Positions 43,138 to 52,300 of a stretch of DNA of 64,000 nucleotides are shown in pieces (the stretch's first letter is position 1; every line of letters begins with the position of its first letter). Origin of the DNA: DASXQK01 sp963724385. GTDB taxonomy: Bacteria; Pseudomonadota; Alphaproteobacteria; Dongiales; Dongiaceae. Under the pieces are notes generated by a model. That model was not told the DNA's origin and ran no database searches. It was given only the letters and a program-made list of their open reading frames with translations. The translations under genes and the position numbers were made by a program. The DNA is taken from positions 1,798,001 through 1,862,000 of the forward strand of contig CAVRUJ010000001.1 in assembly GCA_963724385.1 (NCBI GenBank), in the 5' to 3' direction.

Positions 43138-44463
43138 ATGCTTGAGCGCTTACCCGTCCTGTTCCGTTCCGCGATGTATGGGCTTCGCGGCGGCTTCCTC
43201 ATACGGCCGCTCGTCATCGCCCTCATCCTCGGCACGGCGGGCGCGACCCTCTCCTCGCTGGAGGAATCGACGCCCGCGATCAGCGCCTGGATCCCGGCCA
43301 CCCTCTTCCCGTCGCACGAGGATCCGGGCGTCGCCCAGGTGATCCTCAGCAGCATCGCGACCTCGATCATGACGGTCGTTTCGATCGTGTTCGCGATCCT
43401 GCTGATGACCCTCACGCTTGCATCGACGCAGTTCTCGCCGCGCATCCTGATCAGCTTCGTCAGGGACCGGACGACGCAGTGGACCCTCGGCGTCTTCCTC
43501 GGGACGTTCTCCTACTGCATGGCGGGGTTGCCCGCCGCCCGCGCGCTGCCGCACCCGTTCGCCCCCATCGCCACCGTATCGGGGGCGATGGTTCTGGCGC
43601 TGGTCTGCGTGGGCTGGCTGATCTACTTCATCAACCACATCTCCCGCTCGATCAGCGTCAACCATATCGTGGACCGGATCGCGCGCGAGACCGAGCTCGT
43701 CATCGACGAATTCATGCCCTATCCCCGGGGATCCTTTCCGTTGCCCGAACGCAGCGAGGCGAACGCGGCGGAGGGCGGAGGGCCGATCCTCAGCCGCAAG
43801 TCCGGCTATATCCGCTACGTCGATATTCGCCACTTGACCGGCCTTGCCAAGGCCTACCGCGTTTGCGTGCAGCTGGAGCGGCGCGTCGGGCAGTTCGTAC
43901 CGGCGGGCGTTCCGCTCATGCGCGTGTCGCGGGCCGACCGCGTGCCGGACGACCGTGCCGTGCATCTCCTCGCCACCTTCGACATCGGCCCCACCCGCAC
44001 GCTGCAGCAGGATGTCGAATTCGGCGTTATTCAGATCGTGGATATCGCGCTGCGCGCCATGTCCCCCGCGGTTAACGATCCCAGCACCGCCATCAGCTGC
44101 GTGGACCAGCTGAGCCGTATCGTGATCCTGTGGATCAGCCGCGTGCCGCCGCCGAGGAACTATTACGCGCCGCCCCACGTGGTGCGCCTTGTCGTGCCGT
44201 GGATCAAGTTCGAGGGCCTGCTCGATACCGCGTTCGAGCAGATCAGGCATTATGCCGCCGCCGATGTCGCGGTCAGCCTGAGGCTGATACGCGCCTTCAA
44301 CGACATCGCGGACTCCACCCAGCTCGCCGATCTGCGCCTGACGGTTCTCGAGCGCGCGCGGCGCGTGGCGGCCGGTTGCGCGGCCCTGCTGCCGAAGGAC
44401 GATTTGGTAAGGCTGCAGCAGCGTCTGGCCGCGCTCGAGGCCAGCGTTGGTGGGCAGGGCTAG
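43138..44463 (+). CDS. DUF2254 membrane protein
   Basis: A 441-residue protein. The first 180 residues hold four membrane helices, with TVVSIVFAILLMTLTLASTQFSPRIL and TLGVFLGTFSYCMAGL, the DUF2254 signatures. GWLIYFINHISRSISVNHIVDRIARET leads into a cytosolic domain with DVEFGVIQIVDIALRAMSPAVNDPSTAISCVDQL, also strongly conserved in the family. The role of DUF2254 is unknown to me. ATG 43138 is preferred to TTG 43114; neither has a clear ribosome site. Confidence 0.86.
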   Translation: MLERLPVLFRSAMYGLRGGFLIRPLVIALILGTAGATLSSLEESTPAISAWIPATLFPSHEDPGVAQVILSSIATSIMTVVSIVFAILLMTLTLASTQFSPRILISFVRDRTTQWTLGVFLGTFSYCMAGLPAARALPHPFAPIATVSGAMVLALVCVGWLIYFINHISRSISVNHIVDRIARETELVIDEFMPYPRGSFPLPERSEANAAEGGGPILSRKSGYIRYVDIRHLTGLAKAYRVCVQLERRVGQFVPAGVPLMRVSRADRVPDDRAVHLLATFDIGPTRTLQQDVEFGVIQIVDIALRAMSPAVNDPSTAISCVDQLSRIVILWISRVPPPRNYYAPPHVVRLVVPWIKFEGLLDTAFEQIRHYAAADVAVSLRLIRAFNDIADSTQLADLRLTVLERARRVAAGCAALLPKDDLVRLQQRLAALEASVGGQG

Positions 44464-44587
44464 GCCCTGTTTGCAAAGTGGCCTAGGGTACGCATCTGCG
44501 AGTGGCAGTAATAGCTACAGGCAGAAACGGCGCGGCGGCGATCACGCCATCTGTCAATGCCTCGGGCCCCAAGGAGGCGAAGCGGGC

Positions 44588-44986
44588 ATGAAGAAGAGCG
44601 CGCCGCAGGACGGCAAGTCTCCCTCTCAGCTGATAGACGCGAGAATCAGGGAGCTCAGCGACTGGCGGGGCGAGATGCTGAGCCGGCTCCGTGCCTTGAT
44701 CAAGGAAGCCGATCCTGCAGTCGTCGAGGAGTGGAAGTGGAGAGGGGTGCCGGTGTGGTCGCATGACGGGTTGATCTGCACGGGAGAGACCTACAAGAAC
44801 GTCGTCAAGATGACCTTCGCCAAAGGGGCGGCTCTCGAGGATCCTTCCGGCCTCTTCAACGCCAGCCTTGAGGGGAACACGAGGCGTGCCATCGACTTCC
44901 GCGAGGGCGAGAAGTTAGACGAGAAGGCCTTGAAGGCTCTCGTTCGCGCCGCGGTGACCCTGAATAAGTCCAAGGATCGCGGCTAA
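44588..44986 (+). CDS. DUF1801 domain protein
   Basis: A 132-residue cytosolic protein. LIDARIRELSDWRGEMLSRLRALIKEADPAVVEEWKWRGVPVWSHDGLICTGETYKNVVKMTFAKGAAL is the DUF1801 core, which in other proteins reads (E/K)xxKWxxPxxxxxG. The C-terminal LNKSKDRG is short. AAGGAGG lies nine bases before ATG 44588. Small proteins of this family (YdhG-like) are structurally known but without assigned reaction. It stands alone. Confidence 0.82.
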   Translation: MKKSAPQDGKSPSQLIDARIRELSDWRGEMLSRLRALIKEADPAVVEEWKWRGVPVWSHDGLICTGETYKNVVKMTFAKGAALEDPSGLFNASLEGNTRRAIDFREGEKLDEKALKALVRAAVTLNKSKDRG

Positions 44987-45054
44987 GTGATCGTCGCGTC
45001 CCTCACAAACGGCAGCGTCGAATTGCACGGCTGAGCCCCGGTCGGCAGGCCCGC

Positions 45055-45657
45055 CTATGAGGGGCGCTTGGGCCCTGGCCCATCAGGCCCGGGACCAGGC
45101 TGGTCCGAGGGCTCCCATGCCTTGATGTCATTCAACAAGGCGAGGAACTCGCGATCCGCCGGCCGGTCGAACAGGGGGTCGCCGGGGAGCGAAGCGGCAG
45201 CCCTGTCGAGATCCGCCCAGTCGGTCGGCCCCAGCAGTCGCTCGACCGTGGGGAAGAATTGCGTTTCCTCCCGCCGGATATGCTCGCGCTGGGCAGCGAG
45301 GAATTGCCGCGCCAGACCGGCGAACCAGGCGCGCGGTATCGCCGCGTCCTGAACCACCTGCTCCGTCGCCGCGGCGAATCGGCGCAGCGCTGCCGACAAC
45401 TCCCTGTGCTCGGCCAGCAGGGTCGCGAAGGACCCCCCCGCCTGCTGATCTTTCGCGCTGAGCTGGGCCAGAACCCGGTCTTCGAGGGGATGGTGGTGAA
45501 TATCAGGATAGGTGAGGCAGTAGGCGACGATGCGCTGGATTATGTCCCAATCCGGCCGGTCGCCGCGCTCCATGGCAGCGACCTGCCGCTCCAATCCCGT
45601 GAGCAGACGCGACAGATTGGCGTGGTCGCTTCGCAGCCTTCGCATCGTTTCCGACAT
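45055..45657 (-). CDS. hemerythrin-domain protein
   Basis: A 200-residue four-helix protein with the di-iron ligands of hemerythrin-like domains: His12 (RSDHANL), His53-55 with Glu59 (YPDIHHHPLEDRVL), His84 (LLAEHREL) and HxxxE (QREHIRREE). The C-terminal 30 residues are Pro/Gly-rich. Such proteins bind O2 or NO or serve in iron-sulfur repair. GAGGTGG fixes the start. Its transcript would begin close to the FNR-type box at 45705, which is correctly spaced for activation, so low-oxygen control is likely. Confidence 0.87.
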   Translation of the reverse strand: MSETMRRLRSDHANLSRLLTGLERQVAAMERGDRPDWDIIQRIVAYCLTYPDIHHHPLEDRVLAQLSAKDQQAGGSFATLLAEHRELSAALRRFAAATEQVVQDAAIPRAWFAGLARQFLAAQREHIRREETQFFPTVERLLGPTDWADLDRAAASLPGDPLFDRPADREFLALLNDIKAWEPSDQPGPGPDGPGPKRPS

Positions 45658-45704
45658 GATGCGCCACCTCGATTGCCAGCTTAACCCCGTAGAAGCCTGC
45701 GATC

Positions 45705-45718
45705 TTGATGCAGATCAA
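45705..45718. promoter_or_regulatory. FNR/FixK-type box between hemerythrin and molybdoenzyme genes
   Basis: TTGAT-GCAG-ATCAA is a perfect palindromic match to the consensus bound by FNR, Anr and FixK proteins. Its centre is about 54 bases from the hemerythrin start and 54 or 87 from the two possible molybdoenzyme starts. A site centred at -41.5 would put start points near 45670 on the minus strand and 45753 on the plus strand, both just ahead of the genes. AATATC at 45744-45749 is a possible plus-strand -10. Confidence 0.72.
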
Positions 45719-45798
45719 GGCCCGGGTCCCCTGCCTGCGGTCGAATATCCCCATGAATACTAAGGATGCTCCCGGGGAAGGCTCTCGGGGCCTCTGCC

Positions 45799-48018
45799 AT
45801 GCTCGACGAGCTTAAGCGAGAAGTGGTCGCCGGCCTGTGCGGCGTTTGCGCTGCCGGCTGCGCCGTCAACGTTCACTTCGCCGATGGGCGCATCGAGCGG
45901 CTGACGCCGGCTAGGAACCATCCTCTCGGCATCGTCTGTCCACGCGGCATGCGCGCGAGCGAAATCGTGTACTCGCCGGACAGGCTTCTCCATCCGCAGA
46001 AGCGCATCGGCGTGCGCGGCGAAGGACGCTTCGAGCGTATCGGCTGGGAGGAAGCCTTCGCGCTCCTCGTCGGCTCGCTTCACGATGTCGCCGCCCGCCA
46101 CGGCCCGGAGGCCGCTTGCGTCTATACCGGCCGAGGCAATTTCGAGTTCGGCCTGAACGAGGCCTTCGCGCCTGCCGGCACGGCCGAATCCTCGGCCAAT
46201 GCCGTACTGTTTCCCTTCGGTTCCCCCAATACGACGGGCGTAGGCTCCCTCTGCTATGTTTCCTACGGGATGATCGCGCCCCGGGCGCTGTTCGGCGACT
46301 ACATCCGCAACATTCACGAGGATATCGAGAACGCGGACCTGATCCTGGTCTGGGGCGCCAATCCGGCGACCAATTCCCCGCCCGTCAACCTGCGCCGGCT
46401 GAAACAGGCCCGCGCCCGCGGCGCCCGGATCGTCGTCATCGATCACAGGCGCAGCGAGACGGCGAAAGCGACCCAGGCCGAGTGGATCGCCATTCGGCCG
46501 GGAACCGACGGGGCGCTGGCGCTCGGCATGTTGCGGGTCCTCCTATCCGAGGGGCTCTACGACCGGGCCTTCGTCGAGGGCTGGACCCACGGCTTCGCCG
46601 AGCTCGCCGATCATGTGCAGCCGATGACGCCGGAAGCCGTCCAGGCCATCACGGGGGTTCCCGCCGAAACCGTTCGTGCGCTGGCACGCGCCGTCGCCGG
46701 GGCGAAGGGCTGCTCGATCCTGACCTACACCGGCCTCGAATACTCCGACAGCGGGCTACAGGCGATCCGTGCGGTTTGGACGTTGCAGGCCGTGGCCGGG
46801 CATCTCGACGCGCCGGGAGGCAAGCTGTTCAAGATGCGCGGACGCGCCCGGACAGGAAGGATCCCGACGGAGCCGCCGACGAGCGCGCCGGAGCCGATTG
46901 GGGCCAAGGAATACCCCCTTTACCACGCCGTCCGGCGCGAGCTTCATGCCGGGCTCATCCCGCGCGCGGTTCTCGAGGCCAAGCCCTATGCGCTGCGCCA
47001 CCTCATCGTCAGCGGCGCTTCGCTCCTTACCGCCTGGCCCGACCCGGCCCTTTGGCGCCGGACCCTGGCCAGCCTCGATTTCCTCGTCACGATCAACCGG
47101 TTCCCCACGGCCGACATGGCCTATGCCGACCTGGTGCTGCCAGCGACCACCATGTTCGAGATCGAATCCTACGTCGCCCAGGACGGCTACGTGCAGCTTC
47201 GCCGGCGAGTGATTCTGCCCCTGGGCGAAGCCCGCAACGACTACCTGATTTTCGCCGAACTGGCCGAGCGGCTCGGGTATGGTGAGCGCTGGCCGCAAAC
47301 GGAAGAGGCCCTGATACGGCGCATGCTGGAGGGCAGCGGGGTGACCCTGGAAGAGCTGCGGGCGCATCCCGAAGGCGTCGCGCTCCCCCAGCCGGAGATG
47401 CGCTACCGCAAATATGCAAGCGGCGAACTCAGGGCCGACGGGCAGCCGGGCTTCGAGACGCCGACGGGGAAATTCGAAATCGCTTCCGAATGGCTGCGGG
47501 CCAACGGCCATGAGGGCCTGCCGGTTTATAGCGAACCCAAGGAAGGCCCGTTGGCCTCACCGGAACTCGCCAAGCGGTTTCCCCTCGTCTTCAACTCCGG
47601 CGCACGCACCCAGACGGCATTCCGCTCCCAGCATTTCAACGTTCCCTCGCTCGCAGCCCAGCAGCCCCTGCCGCTCGTCCATCTGCATCCGGCCGATGCG
47701 GCCCGGCGCGGGATCGGCGACGGCGATCCCGTCTTCGTCGTTTCCCCCCGGGGCCGGGTTCCTTTCTGGGCATCGGTCACGCCCGACATCGTCGAAGGCG
47801 CGGTCGAGGTCAACATGGGCGGCGGCGGTCCTCTCGGCGGGCCGGCCTGGCAGCAGGCCAACGTGAACGAGCTTACCGATCCGGCCAATATCGACCCGCT
47901 TTCCGGTTTCCCGGTGTTCAAGGCCCTGCTTTGCGACGTGGTGCCGCGAGCCATGGAGGCGGCAAGCGCTACGACCAGGCAGGAGGAGGGAACGGCCGGC
48001 TCGGCGCCGCTGCATTGA
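45799..48018 (+). CDS. molybdopterin-dependent oxidoreductase with one 4Fe-4S cluster
   Basis: A protein of about 739 residues in the DMSO-reductase family. The N-terminal cluster ligands are Cys14, Cys17, Cys21 and Cys47 (CGVCAAGC...VCPRG). LVWGANPATNSPP, FLVTINRFPTADMAYADLVLPATTMFE and the C-terminal molybdopterin domain (LHPADAARRGIGDGD, NVNELTDPANIDPLSGFP) follow. Cys152 in VGSLCYVS may coordinate the metal. There is no Tat signal, so it is cytosolic. The electron partner and substrate are unknown. ATG 45799 is given; ATG 45766 is in frame. Expression is likely driven from the FNR-type box. Confidence 0.86.
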   Translation: MLDELKREVVAGLCGVCAAGCAVNVHFADGRIERLTPARNHPLGIVCPRGMRASEIVYSPDRLLHPQKRIGVRGEGRFERIGWEEAFALLVGSLHDVAARHGPEAACVYTGRGNFEFGLNEAFAPAGTAESSANAVLFPFGSPNTTGVGSLCYVSYGMIAPRALFGDYIRNIHEDIENADLILVWGANPATNSPPVNLRRLKQARARGARIVVIDHRRSETAKATQAEWIAIRPGTDGALALGMLRVLLSEGLYDRAFVEGWTHGFAELADHVQPMTPEAVQAITGVPAETVRALARAVAGAKGCSILTYTGLEYSDSGLQAIRAVWTLQAVAGHLDAPGGKLFKMRGRARTGRIPTEPPTSAPEPIGAKEYPLYHAVRRELHAGLIPRAVLEAKPYALRHLIVSGASLLTAWPDPALWRRTLASLDFLVTINRFPTADMAYADLVLPATTMFEIESYVAQDGYVQLRRRVILPLGEARNDYLIFAELAERLGYGERWPQTEEALIRRMLEGSGVTLEELRAHPEGVALPQPEMRYRKYASGELRADGQPGFETPTGKFEIASEWLRANGHEGLPVYSEPKEGPLASPELAKRFPLVFNSGARTQTAFRSQHFNVPSLAAQQPLPLVHLHPADAARRGIGDGDPVFVVSPRGRVPFWASVTPDIVEGAVEVNMGGGGPLGGPAWQQANVNELTDPANIDPLSGFPVFKALLCDVVPRAMEAASATTRQEEGTAGSAPLH

Positions 48019-48040
48019 CGTTCCGGAGGAGAAGGCACTC

Positions 48041-48577
48041 TTGCAAACTATTCTGGTCGCTCTGGATGGCTCGAGGCCGGCGGGCAAGGCCCTGGGCGTC
48101 GCCTTGGATCTTGCCAAGCAGCACAAGGCGAAGCTTGTCCTGCTGCATGTCTTGCTTCGCGACCAGGAACCGGAGGAGCTACTTCGTCTCGCAGACCTCG
48201 CCGCCGCCGGACCGGCTCTGGCGAAGCAATTGAAACGTCTCTGCCTGGCCGACCCGCAGAAGCGGACGGCGGAAGAGATCATGAATAATCCCAGCGCGCC
48301 CGCCCGGCCGGTCTCCGAAGCGCTGTTGCGCGAGATCGCGGCGCTCGTGTTGAAGCAGGGTCGCGCCAAAGCGGCGAGGCGCCGGGTCCGCGTCGAGGTG
48401 CTGGAACCCGGCGATGGTCCCGCGGCGCCGGCAATCGCGGCCGCGGCGGCCAAGCTGCAGGCTGACGCAATCGTGTTGGGCAGCCGGGGCCTGCGCCAGA
48501 TCGACTCCTTCACCTTCGGAAGCGTATCGCGGGAAGTTTGCCGGCTCGCCCACTGCACCTGCATCGCGGTGCATTAG
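48041..48577 (+). CDS. universal stress protein (UspA family)
   Basis: A 178-residue protein beginning at TTG behind a strong GGAGGAGAAGG site: QTILVALDGSRPAGKALGVALDLAKQHKAKLVLLHVL. The C-terminal GSRGLRQIDSFTFGSVSREVC holds the G-x2-G-x9-GS ATP-binding signature. Between them is an insert of about 50 residues (LCLADPQKRTAEEIMNNP) that makes it longer than the usual 145. It starts 22 bases after the molybdoenzyme stop, so both share a transcript under the FNR-type box. Confidence 0.88.
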   Translation: MQTILVALDGSRPAGKALGVALDLAKQHKAKLVLLHVLLRDQEPEELLRLADLAAAGPALAKQLKRLCLADPQKRTAEEIMNNPSAPARPVSEALLREIAALVLKQGRAKAARRRVRVEVLEPGDGPAAPAIAAAAAKLQADAIVLGSRGLRQIDSFTFGSVSREVCRLAHCTCIAVH

Positions 48578-48676
48578 GCGGACAGAACCGGCGGGCTAGC
48601 CGCCGGCGCGGCGCGGAGTATGCTGGCCAAACTTGGAATCCTGCCGGCGGCAATCTCGCGGATGCCTGGTACGTCG

Positions 48677-49282
48677 ATGCAACGTCGTGTTCTCCTGGGG
48701 GCCAGCGCGGCTGCGATGCTGCTCGCCTGCCTGCCTGCCGAAGCGGCGCCGACGGTGGCCGATGCCGAGAAATTCATCGAGAACCTTGGCGACGACGCCA
48801 TAAGCTCCCTGACAGGGCAGGGCTTGAGCGAGGACGTGCGCGAGCAGCGCTTCAAGGGCCTGCTGGAAGCCTATTTCGATCTTCCCGGAGGCTCCAAGTT
48901 CGTCCTCGGCCGCTACTGGAAGGTTGCGACTGAGGCCGAGCGTGCCGATTTCCAGCGTCTGTTCGAGATCTTGCTCGCCCAGTCCTACGCCAGGACTTTC
49001 GCGCAATATGCCGGGGAACGCTTCGAGGTGACCGGCGGCAGGCTTGGCGACGACGGCAGCTTCACCGTCATCTCCCATATCGACCGATTGAACGGCGACG
49101 TGATCCACCTCGATTGGCGCATCGAAGACCAGGCCGGCCGGCTGCGCATCGCCGACTTCACGGTCGAAGGCGTCAGCCTGCGCATTACCCATCGCTCCGA
49201 CATCGCCTCGGCGATCCAGAGCGAGGGTGGCCGGGTTTCGGCCCTGCTCGACGCGCTGCGCCAGAAGACGGGCAGCCAATGA
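48677..49282 (+). CDS. MlaC/Ttg2D-like periplasmic phospholipid-binding protein
   Basis: A protein of about 201 residues with a signal peptide (RRVLLGASAAAMLLACLPAEAA). EKFIENLGDDAISSLT, EDVREQRFKGLLEAYFDLP and KFVLGRYWKVATEAERADFQRLFEILLAQSYARTF are MlaC signatures, and WRIEDQAGRLRIADFTVEGVSLRITHRSDI covers the lipid cavity end. MlaC ferries phospholipid between outer and inner membrane. No mlaFEDB genes are beside it, so it works with a complex encoded elsewhere or has another ligand. ATG 48620 would add 19 residues. It follows the stress protein gene. Confidence 0.85.
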   Translation: MQRRVLLGASAAAMLLACLPAEAAPTVADAEKFIENLGDDAISSLTGQGLSEDVREQRFKGLLEAYFDLPGGSKFVLGRYWKVATEAERADFQRLFEILLAQSYARTFAQYAGERFEVTGGRLGDDGSFTVISHIDRLNGDVIHLDWRIEDQAGRLRIADFTVEGVSLRITHRSDIASAIQSEGGRVSALLDALRQKTGSQ

Positions 49283-49361
49283 CGCCGAGCGAGCTATCGG
49301 GCTACGAAGAGATGCAGCCCGATCGCGCATTTGCCGGCGTTCGGGCTCCCGGCCGAGGCGG

Positions 49362-52300
49362 CTACGCCCTTCCGGCGGCCGGCCCTTCGTCAAGCACCTC
49401 CCTGATCTTCCGCAGGAGGCCAAGCGGCGTATAGGGTTTCCGCAGAAACGCGACTTCCGCCTGCAATATGCCGTGTCGGACGATCGCATCGTCGGGGTAG
49501 CCGCTGGTAAACAGGATCTTCAGATGCGGGAACCGCCTGCGAAGCGCTTCGGCAAGCTGGCGTCCGCCGAGCTTGGGCATGACAACGTCGGTGATCAATA
49601 GATCGATGGTGCCGGCGTGCGCCTCACCGACGCGCAAACCCTCCTCCCCGTCGGGAGCGACGAGCGTCCTGTAGCCATGCGTTTCCAGCGCAAGGAGCCC
49701 AAGACGGCGGATACCCTCTTCATCTTCGACGAACAGGACCGTCTCGATCCCTTCGAGATTGCGTTCCGGTGCCCGCGCCCCCACCCCGGCCTCCGTGACG
49801 GCTTCGAGGGTTGCCGGAAAATATATCTTGAACGTCGTTCCCATTCCCGCCTCGCTATAGACTTCTATGTGTCCGCCGCTCTGCTTAACAATTCCGCGGA
49901 CGATGGCGAGCCCCAGACCTGTCCCCTTGCCGATTTCCTTGGTGGTGAAAAAAGGTTCGAAAATGCGGGCCTGGATCTCCGGCGTCATGCCGAGGCCTGT
50001 ATCCGTCATCGCCAGCATGACGTAGCCGCCAGCCGCGACATCAGGGTGTGCGGCGGCATAGGCGGCATCGAGCTCGACGTTGGCCGTCTCGATGGTCAGG
50101 CGTCCTCCCTCCCGCATCGCATCGCGTGCATTGATCGCCAGGTTGATGAGCACCTGCTGCAAGTGGCCAGGATCCACGCGGACCCTGTGAAGCGCCGGCT
50201 CGAGCGAAGTGGATATAGTGATGTTCTCCCCGATCAGCCGGCGCAGCATCCTCTGCGTGTCCGATACGACAATGTTCAGATCGACGATTCTGGGTTGGAG
50301 CAAACTCCGCTGACTGAGAGCCAAAAGCTGCTGCGTTAGGGAAATGGCCCGCTCGCCAGCTTCCGAGATCGAGGTCGCAAGCTCCAGCAGCGGGTCCCCG
50401 GACGGCAGCTTTTCCAGAAGCAGTTCGCTGGAACCGCAAATTATGGTGAGGAGATTGTTGAAGTCATGGGCGACGCCGGTGGCGAGCTGTCCCAAGGCCT
50501 CCATCTTCTGCGTCTGCTGGAGGCTGCGCTCAAGCATTTGGCGTTCGGCGACGCTCTGCTTATGGGCCGCCGCCGTCCGGAGCGCGCGTATACCGTAGCA
50601 AAGATCGCTGGCCAGATCGGTCAGCTGTTCCACTTCGTCCGGCCCGAATGCCTCCGGCTCGGCGGCGTAGATGGTCAGTACGCCGAAGACCCGCGATGAA
50701 TCCGCTAGTGGCAGGGCAATGCTTGACCGGTAGCCTCGCTTCAATGCTCCGGCGCGCCAGGCGGCGGTATCGGGGTTGGTGATGAAGTCGCGATTAACCT
50801 GCGGCAGGCCCGTTCTTGCAGCCTTGCCCGTGGGGCCGCGGCCGCGCTCGACGTCTCGCCAGGTAATATCCGCTTCCTCGAGATATCCGGCATCATAGCC
50901 GGCTTCGGCCGCGGTGCCGATGGACTTCTCCGGGTCGTCCGCAACGAGGCCGATCCATGCCATGCGATAGCCCCCTGTCTCGACGATCGCCTGGCAAGTC
51001 TCCTGATACATCGTGGGCTCATCGGAAGCACGGATCAGCGCCCGCTTCGCTCGGCTCAACGTCTTGAGGGTGCGCGTCAGGCGCTGCAGGGCAAGAGCGC
51101 CCAGCTTGCGCTCAGTGATATCCTGCACGGTACCCGCGTAGCTGACCGGCCGGCCGCTTTCCGGTGGCTCCATCTCGCCGATCTCGTAAATCCAGACCGT
51201 CTCGCCGTTCGGCCGCAGAATCCGGTACTCCAGCTGGTAGGGCTCCGCTCGGCCACCGGCCCGGCGATAGGTTTCCCTCACGCGTTCGACGTCATCGGGA
51301 TGCACCAGCTTTAAGTATTGTCGGTTGTCCGTGGGCAGCCGCCGGAATGGCATGCCGAATATGCGGTCCGCGGCTTCTTCCCATGCGTAGAGGGAGGAGT
51401 TCGGAACCGGGCCAGGGACTTGGCTCCAATAGGCAAGCTTTGCCCGGCGAACTGCGTCGGTCATGCGTCGTCGCGTTTCGGCGAGCTCTGTCTCGCGGCG
51501 CTTGCGCTCGGTAATATCGGCGAAAGAAGCGACGACCGCTCGAGGCCTATCGCCATCCCCGTTGAACAGGGGCTGTGTTTCGATGGAGATCCAGACGAGG
51601 GCGCCTTCCGGCCTTTGCACGCCCATGATGACGTGATGGCAGGGCTTCCCGGTCCGAAGCGTGACCATGCTCGGGTGCGTGTCTCCCGTGAAGGGGGAAC
51701 CGTTCTCCCTGATCGCCTGCCACCGCGGATCCATGGATGTGCGGCCTAACATTTGGTCTCGGGTCAAGCCGAGGATGCGTTCGGCGCTTTCGTTGCATGT
51801 TTGGATCGCTCCGTCGGCGCCCTGCAGCACGATGCCTTCGGAGAGGGCGGAGACGACCGAGCGGTACCTTTGCTCGCTCTCGCGCAGCGCATCGTCTCTT
51901 TGCTTGATATCCGAAATGTCTTGGACGGTGCCGAACCAGATGTCCGGCGGCCCGTGTGGATTGGGTTCGGGCTCATTGAGATCGCGCAGGTAGCGGACGG
52001 TCCCGTCCGGCCGGACGATCCGGAACTCGACCTGCACGCCGCGGCCCTCCGCCTCCGCCGCCCTGTGGGCCTGGATCACGCGCTCCCGGTCATCGGGATG
52101 GAGGGAAGGCGCCATGCCCGGCAATCCCGCCGTGGACTCTCTCGGCGGCAACCCGAGGATCCGCATGTATTCGTCGTTGCAGCTGACAAGCTGCTGTTTA
52201 CCTTTCGACCATCGGTAATAGCCGAGCTGCGCCAGCTTCTGCGCCTGCCGGAGAGCCGCCTCGCTTTGTCGGCTTGCCTGCTCCAGTTGCCTGCGCTGTG

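Noticed and set aside
45766..45798. Upstream start ATG 45766 for the molybdoenzyme
   Set aside because: AAGG abuts this ATG and the eleven added residues are not part of the family pattern. The start is still not certain.
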